From Moniliella sp. 'wahieum' (Eukaryota; Basidiomycota; Moniliellomycetes; Moniliellales; Moniliellaceae), in assembly GCA_003971905.1 (NCBI GenBank), contig RSEE01000031.1:619432-683431 (forward strand): a DNA stretch of 64,000 nucleotides, in the 5' to 3' direction. How positions within the stretch are numbered: the first letter of the stretch is position 1; the number at the start of each line of letters is the position of its first letter. The position numbers and the translations under genes were made by a program. This document shows positions 36,003-47,007 of this stretch, one piece after another. The notes below the pieces were generated by a model. The model was given only the letters and a program-made list of their open reading frames with translations, was not told the DNA's origin and searched no databases.

Positions 36003-37610
36003 GGGAAGGAAGAGCCCACTACGACTCTGATGGCATCGATATTCCACGAGTAGTGCTGGCCCCATCCAATAACAGGATTGCAACGAACGGTGCCATGCAC
36101 CTGTGGGACGAGCGCGCGCCAAGAAGAAAACACCTGCCGTGGTCGCTGTCGGAGGAGGGGCAACAGCGACGACTCTTCGGACAGTGATAATGATTGATGC
36201 GAGTATCAAATGGACATGCATTGCGCGATGAGGATGAGTATAGGTTTGGTGGCAGTCGTCAGTCATCAGTAGCCAGGCCATAGGGTGGTGCGCATCCCGG
36301 ACACATCAGCCGGAACCTCTCGAGACGTGAGATGGGGCCATGGGCGGCGCTTTGACATGATGCGCATGCGCACATAAGCTTCTTTTGCCGGCGAACGAGC
36401 CAGGTGACGGATGACTGTCATGCGTCCCACCCGCAGGGGCATGGCCGAAGCGAAGGGGCGGTTATGGAGTAAGAGGCCAGACGGTGAGGCGTGGGTTGCA
36501 AGCCCCAAATGACTGTCGCCACAAGCGTCGGGTCTCTGCCACCAGCCTCTTCAGCCCCACTCCGCTTATCCAGCCGATCTACCCATTTTCCAATCCCGCC
36601 ATTACCCATATTTCAATTTTTCACACCCGCCCGTGTAGGTGATGGACCGAAGCACTCTTTGTGCGCAACATTCTTTTGAGCTGGGTATCTGCTCCAGCAC
36701 TTACCCCATCCATCTCTTTTTTGTGGGCAGCATTGCAGGCACAATGCGCTATCAGAGAAACTCGGAAGCCGGGGTAACATCCGCGAAATCGACATGCAGT
36801 ATCACAGATGCGAGAACCCATCCATTATCGCGGCGCATATGTGTGGTTCCCCAAGTCCCTGCGGTCGTTCATCTCCCTGATTGTCTCACCAAACCTCTGT
36901 TGGTATCCCCAAACTCCTTTCTACTTCTCAGCAATTCGTTTGCTCCTCTTTCTTCTCGACTGATGATTCTTTCTTAACACATTTGGGCCTACGGATTTCT
37001 TGTGGTCCTTTGGCCCGGAGCAGGTTGTTCGTGTTGTGTTTTTCGGAAAACGCCCCTTCAGTTCCCCCTCAAGCCTACGAGTTTCGTTGTTTTCTCTCGC
37101 TTCTGTTGTTTTCCTTGTTCCGTGGCCTGACCCGTGGCGGCGACGGGCTGCTTCGTGGTTCATGTTGCTCTGCAGGCTTTGCTGGTTTTGGCTTACACCA
37201 TCACCACCACTGGTGCGATTGCATACCCTCGAAGATCTTCAGGACTCCTGATCTCATCACGCGAAGATAGCGCAAAACTTTTTGGACCGCAAGTCGATGA
37301 ACTAATACTGATGAGTGAATGTCACTGTGTGCATGGTTTAGTAGGAGCTGGGCAGTGGAGCTAACAGAATGTGTGTGAGCGACACCGTTGGTTACCCAAC
37401 TTTTACCAGTACCTTGCCTTGATTGGTAACGGCATCGGGGCTCAGCTGTGCTGTTGTAAGCGCCTCGTTAATGTGTAAGGGAGGGGTGAAGTGTATAAGC
37501 GCTAAGCACAGAAGGTCGCAGGACGCTCATCATGCATCATGCATCATCGACCACTAGACCACTAGTAATTAGTCACGGGTCGTTGGTACCCGGTCCCCGG
37601 TCAGGTCAGT
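36003..37610. other. Intergenic without recognisable gene
   Basis: Several frames of 60-130 codons exist on both strands between 36250 and 37270, but none shows a conserved motif or a splice-site pair. The last 100 bases are repeat-like (GCATCATGCATCATCGACCACTAG). Confidence 0.45.
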
Positions 37611-37617
37611 CACCTAG

Positions 37618-37728
37618 TCACCGGTCATCGGTCATCGGTCATCGGCATCGGTCATCGATCATCAGTCACTAGTCATTAGTCATTAGTCATGCATCATACA
37701 TCATGCATCATGCATCATGCATCATGCG
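37618..37728. repeat. 15-unit TCA-anchored heptad array
   Basis: Reading from 37618 the units are TCACCGG, TCATCGG x3, one 6-mer CATCGG, TCATCGA, TCATCAG, TCACTAG, TCATTAG x2, TCATGCA, TCATACA, TCATGCA x3 and TCATGCG. Every full heptad begins TCA while the other four bases drift gradually. This is the longest array in the window, and nothing suggests it is coding. Confidence 0.92.
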
Positions 37729-38501
37729 CCGTGTACCATGCATATATGACTGTGGGACATGTGGGACGGCAAGTGAGGGCCTGAGCGTGCGAGCAGCGAC
37801 TGCAGTGTTAATGACCGATGACCGAGTGACCCTAGTGAAATAGTGGTATTGGCACTGGGGAAGCGCCAAGAGGCAAGGGACTGCATACTGCACCCTATGC
37901 ATTACTACAGGGTACTGGGGGTTGCTGCACTCTAGTGCTTGGTCCTTTTTGGGTTGCACCCTGTCTTTGAAAATGTCCGATGAGTACGTGGGTTGTTCGA
38001 ACATGTAAGTGGACAGCTTGGCTGTTTGAATTGCATCTGCGTTGCATTGATGAATTGTGGATTGGAGAGGATTGGATTGCATTGCGTTCAAGTGCCTTGC
38101 GTTGCAACGCACGGTATATCCGTTGCAGTAAGTACTAAGTTGCCTTCCTTAACATTTAATTCTACCAACATGGCTGCGTCGGGAAGGCGATTTTCTGGCT
38201 GGCTGCCTTGCGCTGCTCCAGTGCAAGCTCAGCTTGCAACTCGGGTTGTCTTCCCCAGCCATGCCTTGACTAACCCGTACACCTCGCCACCATCCCCTCT
38301 TGCCGCCTTCCAGCCTCTGCCAAGCGTCTGCACAGCAGCAACATTGCTATCCAGTCCTCAATTCGGCTCAACACGGCATCACACTGTGTCTCTGTGATAA
38401 TCGATCACGGCCGGCAAAACCATACGGCGGTGGTACAGATTTTCTTGCCAGAGGGTCGGCGATCTGTGCCCAGTAGCTAGCTACCTCTGGCGGAATCTGC
38501 C
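37729..38501. other. Intergenic, upstream of velvet gene
   Basis: No supported gene. It contains TTGCATTG/ATTGGA-type short repeats (about 38030-38100) and the presumed promoter of the velvet gene. Confidence 0.5.
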
Positions 38502-40372
38502 ATGTTCGGTGCACCCACTGTTCTTCCATCCCCGGCCGCTGGGATGAACAGCGTCGCTGCCTACTTGCACGCCGGTATTGATCGCAACCACCTGTTTGTA
38601 CTCTCTGACCCCCGTTGGGACCGATTATGTGAGCGCGATCTGATTCACACGTCTCTCCCGTCCGTTTCCCAGAGAATTCGAACTCACGCTACAGCAGCAC
38701 CCCCAGTGCCATACATCTTACCCATCTGCATCCGGTGCGTGCAGCCTTTTTTGCCCACCTCGTCTCCTTATAGAGGAACGTGCTGACCTTCATTCGCCTG
38801 TGCCTCCATAGGCCAACAGCCCACGGCCTCCATCCAGCCTCCCCCTATAATCCAACTGCGGGTCATTGTTCACGATCACAGCGTTTGCCCCGACATCACT
38901 GATCCCCCCACTTGCCCCGCCCATACCACCTCGGCTCGTTCTCTCGCCTCCTCTGGTCCTGGTCGAACAAAGGTGACCACCGATCTGGGTACCGGGTGGA
39001 TAGACCCATCCTGGTACCTCGCCAGTCCTTCATTTCTCCTCGTTGCCTCCTTGGTTCCTCACGCCGTGGAAGAGACTTCCTTTTCCTCGACTGATGAACT
39101 AGGTCTCCTACCCGATGGCTCCGGTCGGGCATACATGACGGGAACCACCGTCTCTTCACTATACCAGCTGGAAGATTCTTCTTCCCCCCACCCTTTGGGT
39201 ATCTTTGTCTTTCCCGCCTTGACCATCTGCGCTGAGGGAAGGTTTCGACTCAAGTTCCATCTATTTGAGCGCATCGGGAAAAGCCTCTGCCACTGCAAGG
39301 CTATCTACTCTTCTCCTTTCAGAGCTGCCTTCCCTATCTCGGTAGAAACTCCCGAACCTAGGCCACAGGGAGACGGTACCCCCAATCCCATTGCCCCGTG
39401 CGATCTCGAGCGTCCACCCGGCACTTACGACGCCAACAAAGGGGGAGGGTTCACTCAGAAAGCCCATCTGGTGTATCAAGCGGAGGCTGGATGAACACAG
39501 CTGCTGGCCCCAGCAATGTGTCACTTCGGGCAAGGGACACTATTTCGTCACCTCGGAAGCTCAGAGGAACAGCTGTTCCTGCTCGAAGAAGGGGCAGTGT
39601 CCCGTTATCGGCCCAGTTTCATCCGTCAGGGGGTTCACGTCCACATCCTCATCGTACTCCCTTGCCCAATAGCACCGCCCCCGTGCAGGTTGAGTCAGCT
39701 GGGCGAGCCACGACTCCGGGATATTTCCACCCCGAAACCGCCCTTCTTCCATCAGAATACCCCTCGGACCCCTTTGCTGCACCTGGGCGAGCCCAGGCAG
39801 GGCCAGGATTGACCCACCGCCCCGATCAGCTCAACCCCCATGCTACGCATCATACTGCTCCCTCGCCTTTGCCCCCTTGTCCTGCTTCGCCCGCCGCGCC
39901 TCACCCTCCCATCAATTGGGACATGCATCGGCACGGATGGGAACAGGAGCGAGAGCGTGAGTTGGACCGGGGGCGAGACTGGGAGCGGGTCCCGGAGCGG
40001 GGCCCGGAGGGGCGCACAAGCATATCTCCCTTACCCCCTCGTCTACCCCCAAACTCAAGGGGGCGGAAGGAAGTCACTTTCATCTTTGGCCTCCAAGGCA
40101 AGAGTCGGATCAGGTTGATCGGAAGGAATGACGATCCTCCCCCAAAACACAAAAGTGCCTTTTCTCTGTCTTTACCCCGTGCTCACGCAGCCGTATTTGA
40201 GCCCATCCTTCCTGTGCACAGCGGTTTCCACACACTGTTTTTATTATGTATCCTCTCTATTCAAGGACTGAGGGCGAGGCCAAAAGTTTCGTCGCTTGTG
40301 AAGGGGGGGACCATGATAGAAGATGTATCAGCTAGGATTACGCCTGGCGTATGTCAACATGGGATTGGTTAG
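38502..40372 (+). CDS. Velvet-domain transcriptional regulator
   Basis: Velvet proteins are fungal NF-kB-like DNA-binding factors that link development, spore formation and secondary metabolism. Introns at 38629-38672 (GTGAGC...CCCAG) and 38735-38811 (GTGCGT...CATAG) join EFELTLQQHPQ, then QQPTASIQPPPIIQLRVIV, then the domain body. The body includes LVASLVPHAVEE, YMTGTTVSSLYQLED and GIFVFPALTICAEGRFRLKF, ending YSSPFRAAFPI (about 39345). Exons 2-3 stay in one frame to a stop at 39494. Exon 1 fits only if one base is missing, perhaps from the C run near 38610. Beyond 39398 another frame runs through Ser/Pro/Arg-rich, coding-like sequence to 40372, probably the disordered tail reached after one more lost base. 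Subtype (VosA, VelB or VelC) is not resolved. The tail end is uncertain between 39494 and 40372. Confidence 0.85.
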
Positions 40373-41850
40373 AGATGAGGAGGACAATGTTCTTTGGTAG
40401 ATCTTCATGAACCATCATATTTGAAGAATGCCCCGTCTCATTGGGTGTTTAACGTTAAACCAAGGAGAGCCCACAGAGAAGACTCCGATTGAGAACCCAC
40501 TCCCTCTCCATCCCATACATTCCCACAAGGCATTAAAACCTCTGCCCATCCGCCCCGCCTGCCCTTTCACCAAAAACCCTTCGGCATCTAGTAATGTGTG
40601 TCCTTTGGAAACCTACAACCCCACTCATTGCCCATATCCAGGAGGCGTTCCGAGATACTCGTCCGCGAGGACAGAGGCATAATAAATCAACGTGCTTGAA
40701 CCCTAGAGAGTCTCTCATCATATGGGGACTGGCAAGTGGCAATACATGGGATAAGGGGCATCGTCTCACCACGTAGTCGGTTTATGTCCAGCAGAACCGG
40801 GACTAGAGGTGATGGCAGGTTGGACTGAGATACCTAACCCGATCCGAAGGACACGATCCGAGCACGATCTGCGCCTCCGACGATAACTGAGTGTATTTTT
40901 TGGCAGAGTTTTCAAGTAGCTTGCCATTAGAAGAGCTGGAAGCGTCCTTGCCGTGTGGGGAAATCAGGTCGGTGCGCTTGGCCCAATAGCACCAGGCGTT
41001 CTGTTGGTACAGACAATGTCCACATGCAAACGCACGAAATACAAGTGTTACACTAATGCAGTTGAGGATACGTTTGCAGGACTATACCTCACGCGTTTTG
41101 CCCCATTTGGAAAAGCGTCTACTGTTGTGATAGCCTCGGCTTGATTCTCTTCTCATTCCTTCTTCCCTTCCCTCGTTCTCCCTTTCCGCTAGCCTCTACT
41201 GTCACACTCACTGCCACAGCGATGTAACCCTTGCTACCATCTAACCGAATTCAACCGTCTCTCGCTCTCTTGATGACGGATTGTTCCGCTTTTCGTCTTT
41301 TGGCATCGCGATTCGTCGGTCACTTCGCTTTGTAGGTCCGTCGGTGCGATGAAGCCATAGGCCTTCACTCAGTGTGGCTCCCCACTGATTTCTCATATAT
41401 CTTTTGTCCTTTTAGCCTTGCGCCCATCGTCCATCCTCACCTGCTGCCGTTTCCTCTCTGGTATTCTCGCAGCCTGCCATAGTAGCAACCAACGTACAAA
41501 TAGAGCCAATCCATCATCATTGATCATCATCGACCCATGTGTTATCCATCCTTTGCTCCCGCAAGACCTCACCAGGCGCGATCTGCATGGATGGAAACGA
41601 CACGCGCCACGCGGGGGAGGCCCGTGGCGATATGAATGAGACAGCGCACGGGCGTGCTTGAGTACTTGACACTGAACTGCTGCTGTCAAACGGCCAGGCG
41701 TGATGCATGATGCATGATGGGCCCGCACATGTAGCTAGCAGGCCCTGCCGGCTGGCCGCCGCTTCCAGTGACGTCAACAAGTTTTTATCCATTACATTGC
41801 CATCCATCCTATAGCATTCTCTGTGGCAAATCAATGTAGGGCTCGTGTGG
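40373..41850. other. Intergenic, velvet gene to pyruvate decarboxylase
   Basis: No supported gene. A GATGCATGATGCATGATG patch lies at about 41702-41719. The rest is pyrimidine-rich on the plus strand from 41150 to 41480, as expected upstream of a highly expressed fungal gene. Confidence 0.5.
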
Positions 41851-41857
41851 TATAAAT
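41851..41857 (+). promoter_or_regulatory. TATA box of pyruvate decarboxylase
   Basis: TATAAAT lies 67-73 bp upstream of the ATG at 41924, followed by a CT-rich leader, a common fungal strong-promoter layout. Confidence 0.6.
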
Positions 41858-41923
41858 GTCTCTACCTCCTCTTCTCCCGCGGTCCTGGTCCAACCATCTT
41901 TGTCTTCCACGATCGATCTCGTC

Positions 41924-43941
41924 ATGACTTCTGTTGAAGGCACCATCACGCTCACAGACTACCTTGTCAACCGCTTTAAGCAACTCGAGGTGGAGTTTGT
42001 CCAGGGATTGCCAGGCGACTTTACACTGGCTATGCTCACTCGCTGGCGCGAGGGCGGCCTGGGCTGGATTGGTAACTCCAACGAGCTTAATGCCGGTTAC
42101 TCGGCTGATGGCCTGGCTCGTGTTCTGTCCGATGGTCACCCCCGCCCGGCCGTGCTTACCACAACGTTTGGTGTCGGCGAGCTGAGTGCCTGCAACGCCT
42201 TAGGGGGGAGTATGGCCGAGCGCCTACCCGTCATCCACGTTGTTGGCACCCCTTCCACCAACGCGCAAGACGAAGGCTTGATACTCCACCATACACTCGG
42301 TACGTGCTGATGAAACCCCCTTCGTTACCTTGTCGCCCCATTAACTCTTCCGTCGGTCTCTCTCGCGTACTCTTCACAGGCGATCACAAATTTGACGCGT
42401 TCCTTAACATGGCGCGACAAATCACGGGGGCCCAGCTCGACTTGTATCAGATGCATCGGGAGGGTCGCCTACCCCTCATCCCCAAGGGGACCAAGGCTGA
42501 AGACATCCCTACCGGGTTGGACGCTTGTCGGGCCATTGACTCGATCCTAGAGTTCTGCATCACTCGTTCGCTCCCAGTTTACATTGCCTTCCCCTCCAAC
42601 ATGGTCGACCTTCCTCTGCCATTGTCTGCCTCCAAGCGCCTTACAGAATACCAGCTCAAGACCAATATGCCGGAGAATGATACCGAAGTCGAGGCCATGT
42701 CTTGCAGGGAATTTTGTCGCGTATCAAAGCGGCCAAACAGCCTATATTCTTGTGGATGCCTGTGCATCCCGGCACAATGTGGTCCCCGAAACCCGTGAGT
42801 TTGTGGAGGCCACGGGTCTCCCAGTTTTCTCGACCCCCATGGGTAAAACCACCGTTGACGAAAAGGACAACCCCCAATTTGGTGGTGTATACCTGGGTGC
42901 CCTGACCAAGCCGGCAATCAAATCGATTGTTGAATCCTCTGACCTTATTCTCTCGATTGGGGCGTTGCAATCGGACTACAACACTGGCTCGTTCACTTAT
43001 CACACTAACCGTGCCGCCACGATTGAGCTCCATTCGGACCACACCAAGATTGGCTTTGCCATCTTTAAGGACATTAAAATGAAGTGGCTTCTTCCCAAAC
43101 TCACTGCGGCGCTTGCTGATGAAGGAGTTGGGCGCCTGGCCGAAACCAAAAAGCTCCTGGCTCCTGTCCGTCCATTTACCCACAACGCCATCCCTTCTGA
43201 GGAGGAGCAAATTGCTGAACTCGACGAGGTTACCATTTCTCGCCTGGGAGGGGCTGAGGGTTTCCAAAAGAATGGCATCTTGTCACAGCTACTTCTGGCC
43301 CCGCATGGGCCAATTCTTCCAGGAGGGTGACACCATCTTGGGAGAGACAGGTACTTCCGAGTTTGGGCTGATCGACGTCACCTTCCCCAAACACTCCAAG
43401 CTGATTGCTCAGATTCTGTGGGGCTCGATTGGATACACGGGTGGTGCGGTATTGGGTGCTGCACTGGGCATGCGCCCAACCAACTCAAGAAACACGACCC
43501 TTCGCGCCCTGGACGACACGGTGCACTTCATTGGCGATGGATCTCTTCAGCTCACTGCTCTCAAGAACTGGGTACTGTCTTTCGTCATGGACTGACGCCC
43601 CTTATCTTATCCTCAACAATGACGGATACGAGATTGAGCGTCAAATCTACGGTCCCGACGAGTTTACAATGACATTGGGATCTGGAACCACTCGAACTGA
43701 TCGATTTCCTCACCCCCCTCCCACGTGGACCAAGCCCAACGTCCCTCCACGACAGCGACCCCGTCCCAGCCAGACGAAGTACCATGCTGTTCACACCAAG
43801 ACAGAATGAGAAGCTACTCACGGACCCGAGTTTATAAGGCCGACAAGGCTCACGTCGTGGAGATCTTCCTCCCCTCGTGGCGATGCTCCTCCTGCCCTGA
43901 AGCGCCAGGCTGCCTTGTCGGCAGCCAACAATGCCGCCTAA
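41924..43941 (+). CDS. PDC1: Pyruvate decarboxylase (ThDP enzyme)
   Basis: Cytosolic decarboxylation of pyruvate to acetaldehyde, the branch to ethanol or acetate. Seen: ITLTDYLVNRFKQLEVEFV, GLPGDF, GNSNELNAGYSADGLAR with the cofactor-activating Glu, and TTFGVGELSACNALGGSMAE. The intron 42300-42379 (GTACGT...CACAG) splits HHTLG/DHKFDAF. Later come VDACASRHNVVPETREFV, STPMGKTTVDE, GETGTSEFGLIDV and the ThDP/Mg motif GDGSLQLT...LNNDGYEIERQIYG. The C-terminus is EIFLPRGDAPPALKRQAAL-like and ends in TAA at 43939-43941. The frame changes near 42700, 42765, 43300, 43590, 43680 and 43850. The decarboxylase assignment is firm. Pyruvate rather than phenylpyruvate or indolepyruvate as substrate is inferred from overall similarity. 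Confidence 0.93.
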
Positions 43942-44424
43942 CTGGACTAGTTTATATATATTGCTTTTCTGTGCCCCATCAAACATGACACGGGACAGCA
44001 ATGACGATCCGATTTTCCCTACTCACCAACAACTACACATTGATCCCATGTGTTCTACTATAATGGAGCTGATGTTCTATCTGTTTTAGGCGTGAAGCCT
44101 GAAGACGAGCCTTATATCTATGAGCTTGGTGAGGAGGAGACGGGATGCATTCGAGAAAGTGCGTCTTTTTGCCTTTCCCGCCGGGAGTCAAGTATAGTTG
44201 GGGAGATGACCGTCATCGGCCAGGCGGCTGAGACACTTGTGGCTCCCGCTTTGGCCAGATAGCTATTTTGAAATGTCAAGGGGGAAATCGTTTAGTGAGC
44301 GAACACGGGATTGCCGGGGGAAATAAACGGCCAGTAAAAGCTTGAATCAGTACCAACCAGCCTCCTATCTCCGTCCAACGCTCTTCTCCACCTGGATCAA
44401 GCGTCGACGGCACGCGTCCAAGCC
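43942..44424. other. Short intergenic stretch with an unexplained open frame
   Basis: A 71-codon plus-strand frame (44050-44262) contains KPEDEPYIYELGEEE and then a GTGCGT donor-like site at 44160. It could be a small exon, but no partner exon or family was recognised. Confidence 0.3.
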
Positions 44425-46203
44425 ATGGCCTTGCCTTGTACATTGGAATTGACGTGTGAGCCCCTCCTTTCCGCTTGCTGGACTAATCGCTCACAACCGA
44501 TGCAGGGGCACCTCGTCTGTCCGCGCCGTGGTAGTGGATGAGCGCGGCGAATTGCGGGGCACGGGAGTGGGTGCGACCCGAACGTGGACCGACGCCCCGC
44601 CCGGGCTAGAACACGTGTATGAGCAGAGCGGATCCCAGATCTGGACGCAGCTTGGTCATGCGGTGCGGGAGGCATGTAAGGCGGCCAAGGTGGAGAAGGA
44701 CAGATTCGAGGCATCGGGGTGGATGCGACTTGCTCCTTGGTGACGACCACCGCCCAGGGAGACCCACAGTCTATCTCACCTATCCAGGGCCAGTGGGGAT
44801 CAGGAGAAAGGAACGTGATGCTGTGGCGTGACTTACGAGCCGAGGAAGATGCGAAATCATCTCCGCACGGGTCACCCCCTTGGCGCTGACAGGAGGAAGC
44901 ATGGGCGCAGAGATGATTCTCCCCCGTCTACGCTGGTTGCAGCGACATATGCCATCTGACGAATTTGACCAACTCGCTTCTTTCTGCTCCCGGACTATTT
45001 GACTTGGCGTATGACCGGCTCCAGGGCCCGGTCTCATGGTAACCTGCTGCCTGTGGCTTGGGTATCGACATGCAATGGCCGTGCCCAGCCAGACCCGACG
45101 TTCTTCACCGAGATTGGATTGGAGCGGATCGTCCAGACGTCCTTCCGGTCCCTGGGGGGGGTTCCGGGGGAGGATGGATCAGAGCTTGTCCTCTTTCCCG
45201 GGACGCCCGTTGGACAGGGGCTAAGCCCTGAAGCAGCGGGCGCTGGGGTTGGAGGTAGGAACCCCTGTGGCAAGCGGGTTGATCGATGGGTACGCCGGGT
45301 GGCTAGGGACTGTGGGTGCGGGCGCCCCTGCACAGCTCGAGGCAAGTCAGCACCGTCTGGCCCTTGTTGCTGGTACATCGGCATGCATTGATGTCCAAAG
45401 CCCCAAGCCTCTCTCGGTCCCAGGGTTGTGGGGACCATGGAATGTTGTCTTTCCTGACATGTACATGTCTGAGGGGGGGCAGCCGGCTGCAGGGGCGTTG
45501 GTGGACCACTTTTTCGTACTCATCCCGCCTACCCTCAACTTACCGGGACAGGTGATGTCCATGTCGAAATCACCAGGCGGTTGGGCACGATGGTGACTGC
45601 TCGTGATTGAGGGCCATTACGGAACTCAACGGGACCGATTGTTTATCCTGACTTCCACGGCAACAGGGCACCGCTGGGAGACGATCAGATGCGAGGGATG
45701 ATGGTGGGGCTTCGGCTGGATGGGACAGTGGATGATATGTGCCTGTGGTACTGGCTGCTTGAGAGTCTGGCCCTGCAGATCCGCCACGTGTTCGATACCT
45801 TGACCAAGGCTGGGCATGAGATCAAGATGATTGTGCTCAGTGGGGGCATGGCCGAGAGCGATCTTTTTGTTAATCTTTTGGGCAAGAACCTTGGTCTTCC
45901 CATTGCTCTGCCCACCAACACCGAGGCTGCTGTTCCCCTTGGATCGGCCATCTTGGCACGGCACGCGGCCCAAGTGGGTACAGCTCCGTGTTCCCAGATG
46001 GAAGCTGAGGCGCTTGCACATAATGGGGCCCAGCAGCTCTGGGCTACTGCTACCACCATGGCCAGAGCAGGCAAAGTGGTGCACGCACAAGTGGAGGCTG
46101 GGAGGCCGAGCTGCTCCAAGCAAAGTACGACGTCTATCTCGACATGATAGTTGCTCAAAGGAGATGGCAAAGGCTCGCGGACGCAGCCGATACATCCGCT
46201 TGA
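44425..46203 (+). CDS. FGGY-family pentulose kinase (D-ribulokinase/YDR109C type)
   Basis: An ATP-dependent sugar kinase of the FGGY superfamily. Known members phosphorylate D-ribulose, probably as metabolite repair. The intron at 44456-44505 (GTGAGC...ATGCAG) splits the phosphate-binding motif YIGIDV/GTSSVRAVVVDE. Later landmarks are GIGVDATCSLV, RNVMLWRDLRAEEDA, FFTEIGLERIVQTSF, the FGGY-like segment VASGLIDGYAGWLGTVGA, LVAGTSACIDV, PGLWGPWNVVFPDMYMSEGGQ, FHGNRAPLGDD, MIVLSGGMAESDLFVNLL and the C-terminal KYDVYLDMIVAQRRW, ending in TGA at 46201-46203. The motif set matches the ribulokinase/FGGY group better than xylulokinase or glycerol kinase. Frame breaks occur near 44435, 44710, 44850-45060, 45245, 45590 and 46110. 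The start is uncertain. The ATG at 44425 is one base out of phase, probably because of an indel. Confidence 0.85.
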
Positions 46204-47007
46204 GCGTACCAAAACAGATGAGCATCATACCGCAGCAGATACCATGCGGGGGTACATTGCGTCAGGCGTCATTAATTCAGGCGTCATTATTGATCCAATA
46301 CAACTGACAACCTCTTCATTGATTTGGGTGGAAGTGCGAGAAGTGTACAAAGTTCGGCATGATACTCTTTTGGTGCCGTATCTGCGTTTGTCTATGTCAA
46401 TGGCAGTGTGAAACGACAGGGGGGGTTCTGTCGCCCAAGACCAACGTCAGTATACGCGAAACTACCCACGCAGGCACACATGAAGAACAGCAGAATTCTG
46501 GCATATATCCATCTCTTTTTGCCATCTCGCTTCACCACCTCCCGTATGTAAGTTCCGTTGCGTATCCAATCCTAGTGACGGAAATGAAAAGAGTCGAGAA
46601 GAACACATTCACTCTCGCACACCTTATTCGTGGCCAGAGGCGAGAAAAAAACATCGGGTACGGGAAGCAGGATGCCAAAGCGTGAGATCCATCGAACCCC
46701 TTGCCCCCAGCTTCAGTAGAGATGGACCATAAGGGAAGACATACTACTTGCGTAACAATGTGACCATCCTCATACTCCGATGGGGGTTTCGGGCGGTAGG
46801 AGAGGCCCCACCCTTTTCTGCCTTGATGTTTCGTCGCATCAGAGGCGTACACCCCATTGCCCTCTTGCCCCATCCGCTCGCCAATTTTGTCCCGCGTTTG
46901 CCTTATCATTGGGGCGCAGAGTAGAAATGTTGTTGCCCGCGACGAACATCTCGTTCTTCGCACTCATCAATGATTTGAACTTCTTCAAAGGTTTTAGGTA
47001 GAGCACT
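46204..47007. other. Intergenic between convergent genes
   Basis: No supported gene. Presumed 3' untranslated regions of the FGGY kinase (+) and the unknown minus-strand gene. A 143-codon minus frame (46532-46963) has no recognised motif. Confidence 0.45.

Noticed and set aside
37618-37728. Heptad arrays as CRISPR or telomere repeats
   Set aside because: Units are 7 bp with no spacers, so not CRISPR. They do not resemble TTAGGG-type telomere sequence and lie between genes inside the contig.
44050-44262. Small gene between PDC and FGGY kinase
   Set aside because: No family, no convincing partner exon and uncertain start. Kept only as a note on the intergenic stretch.
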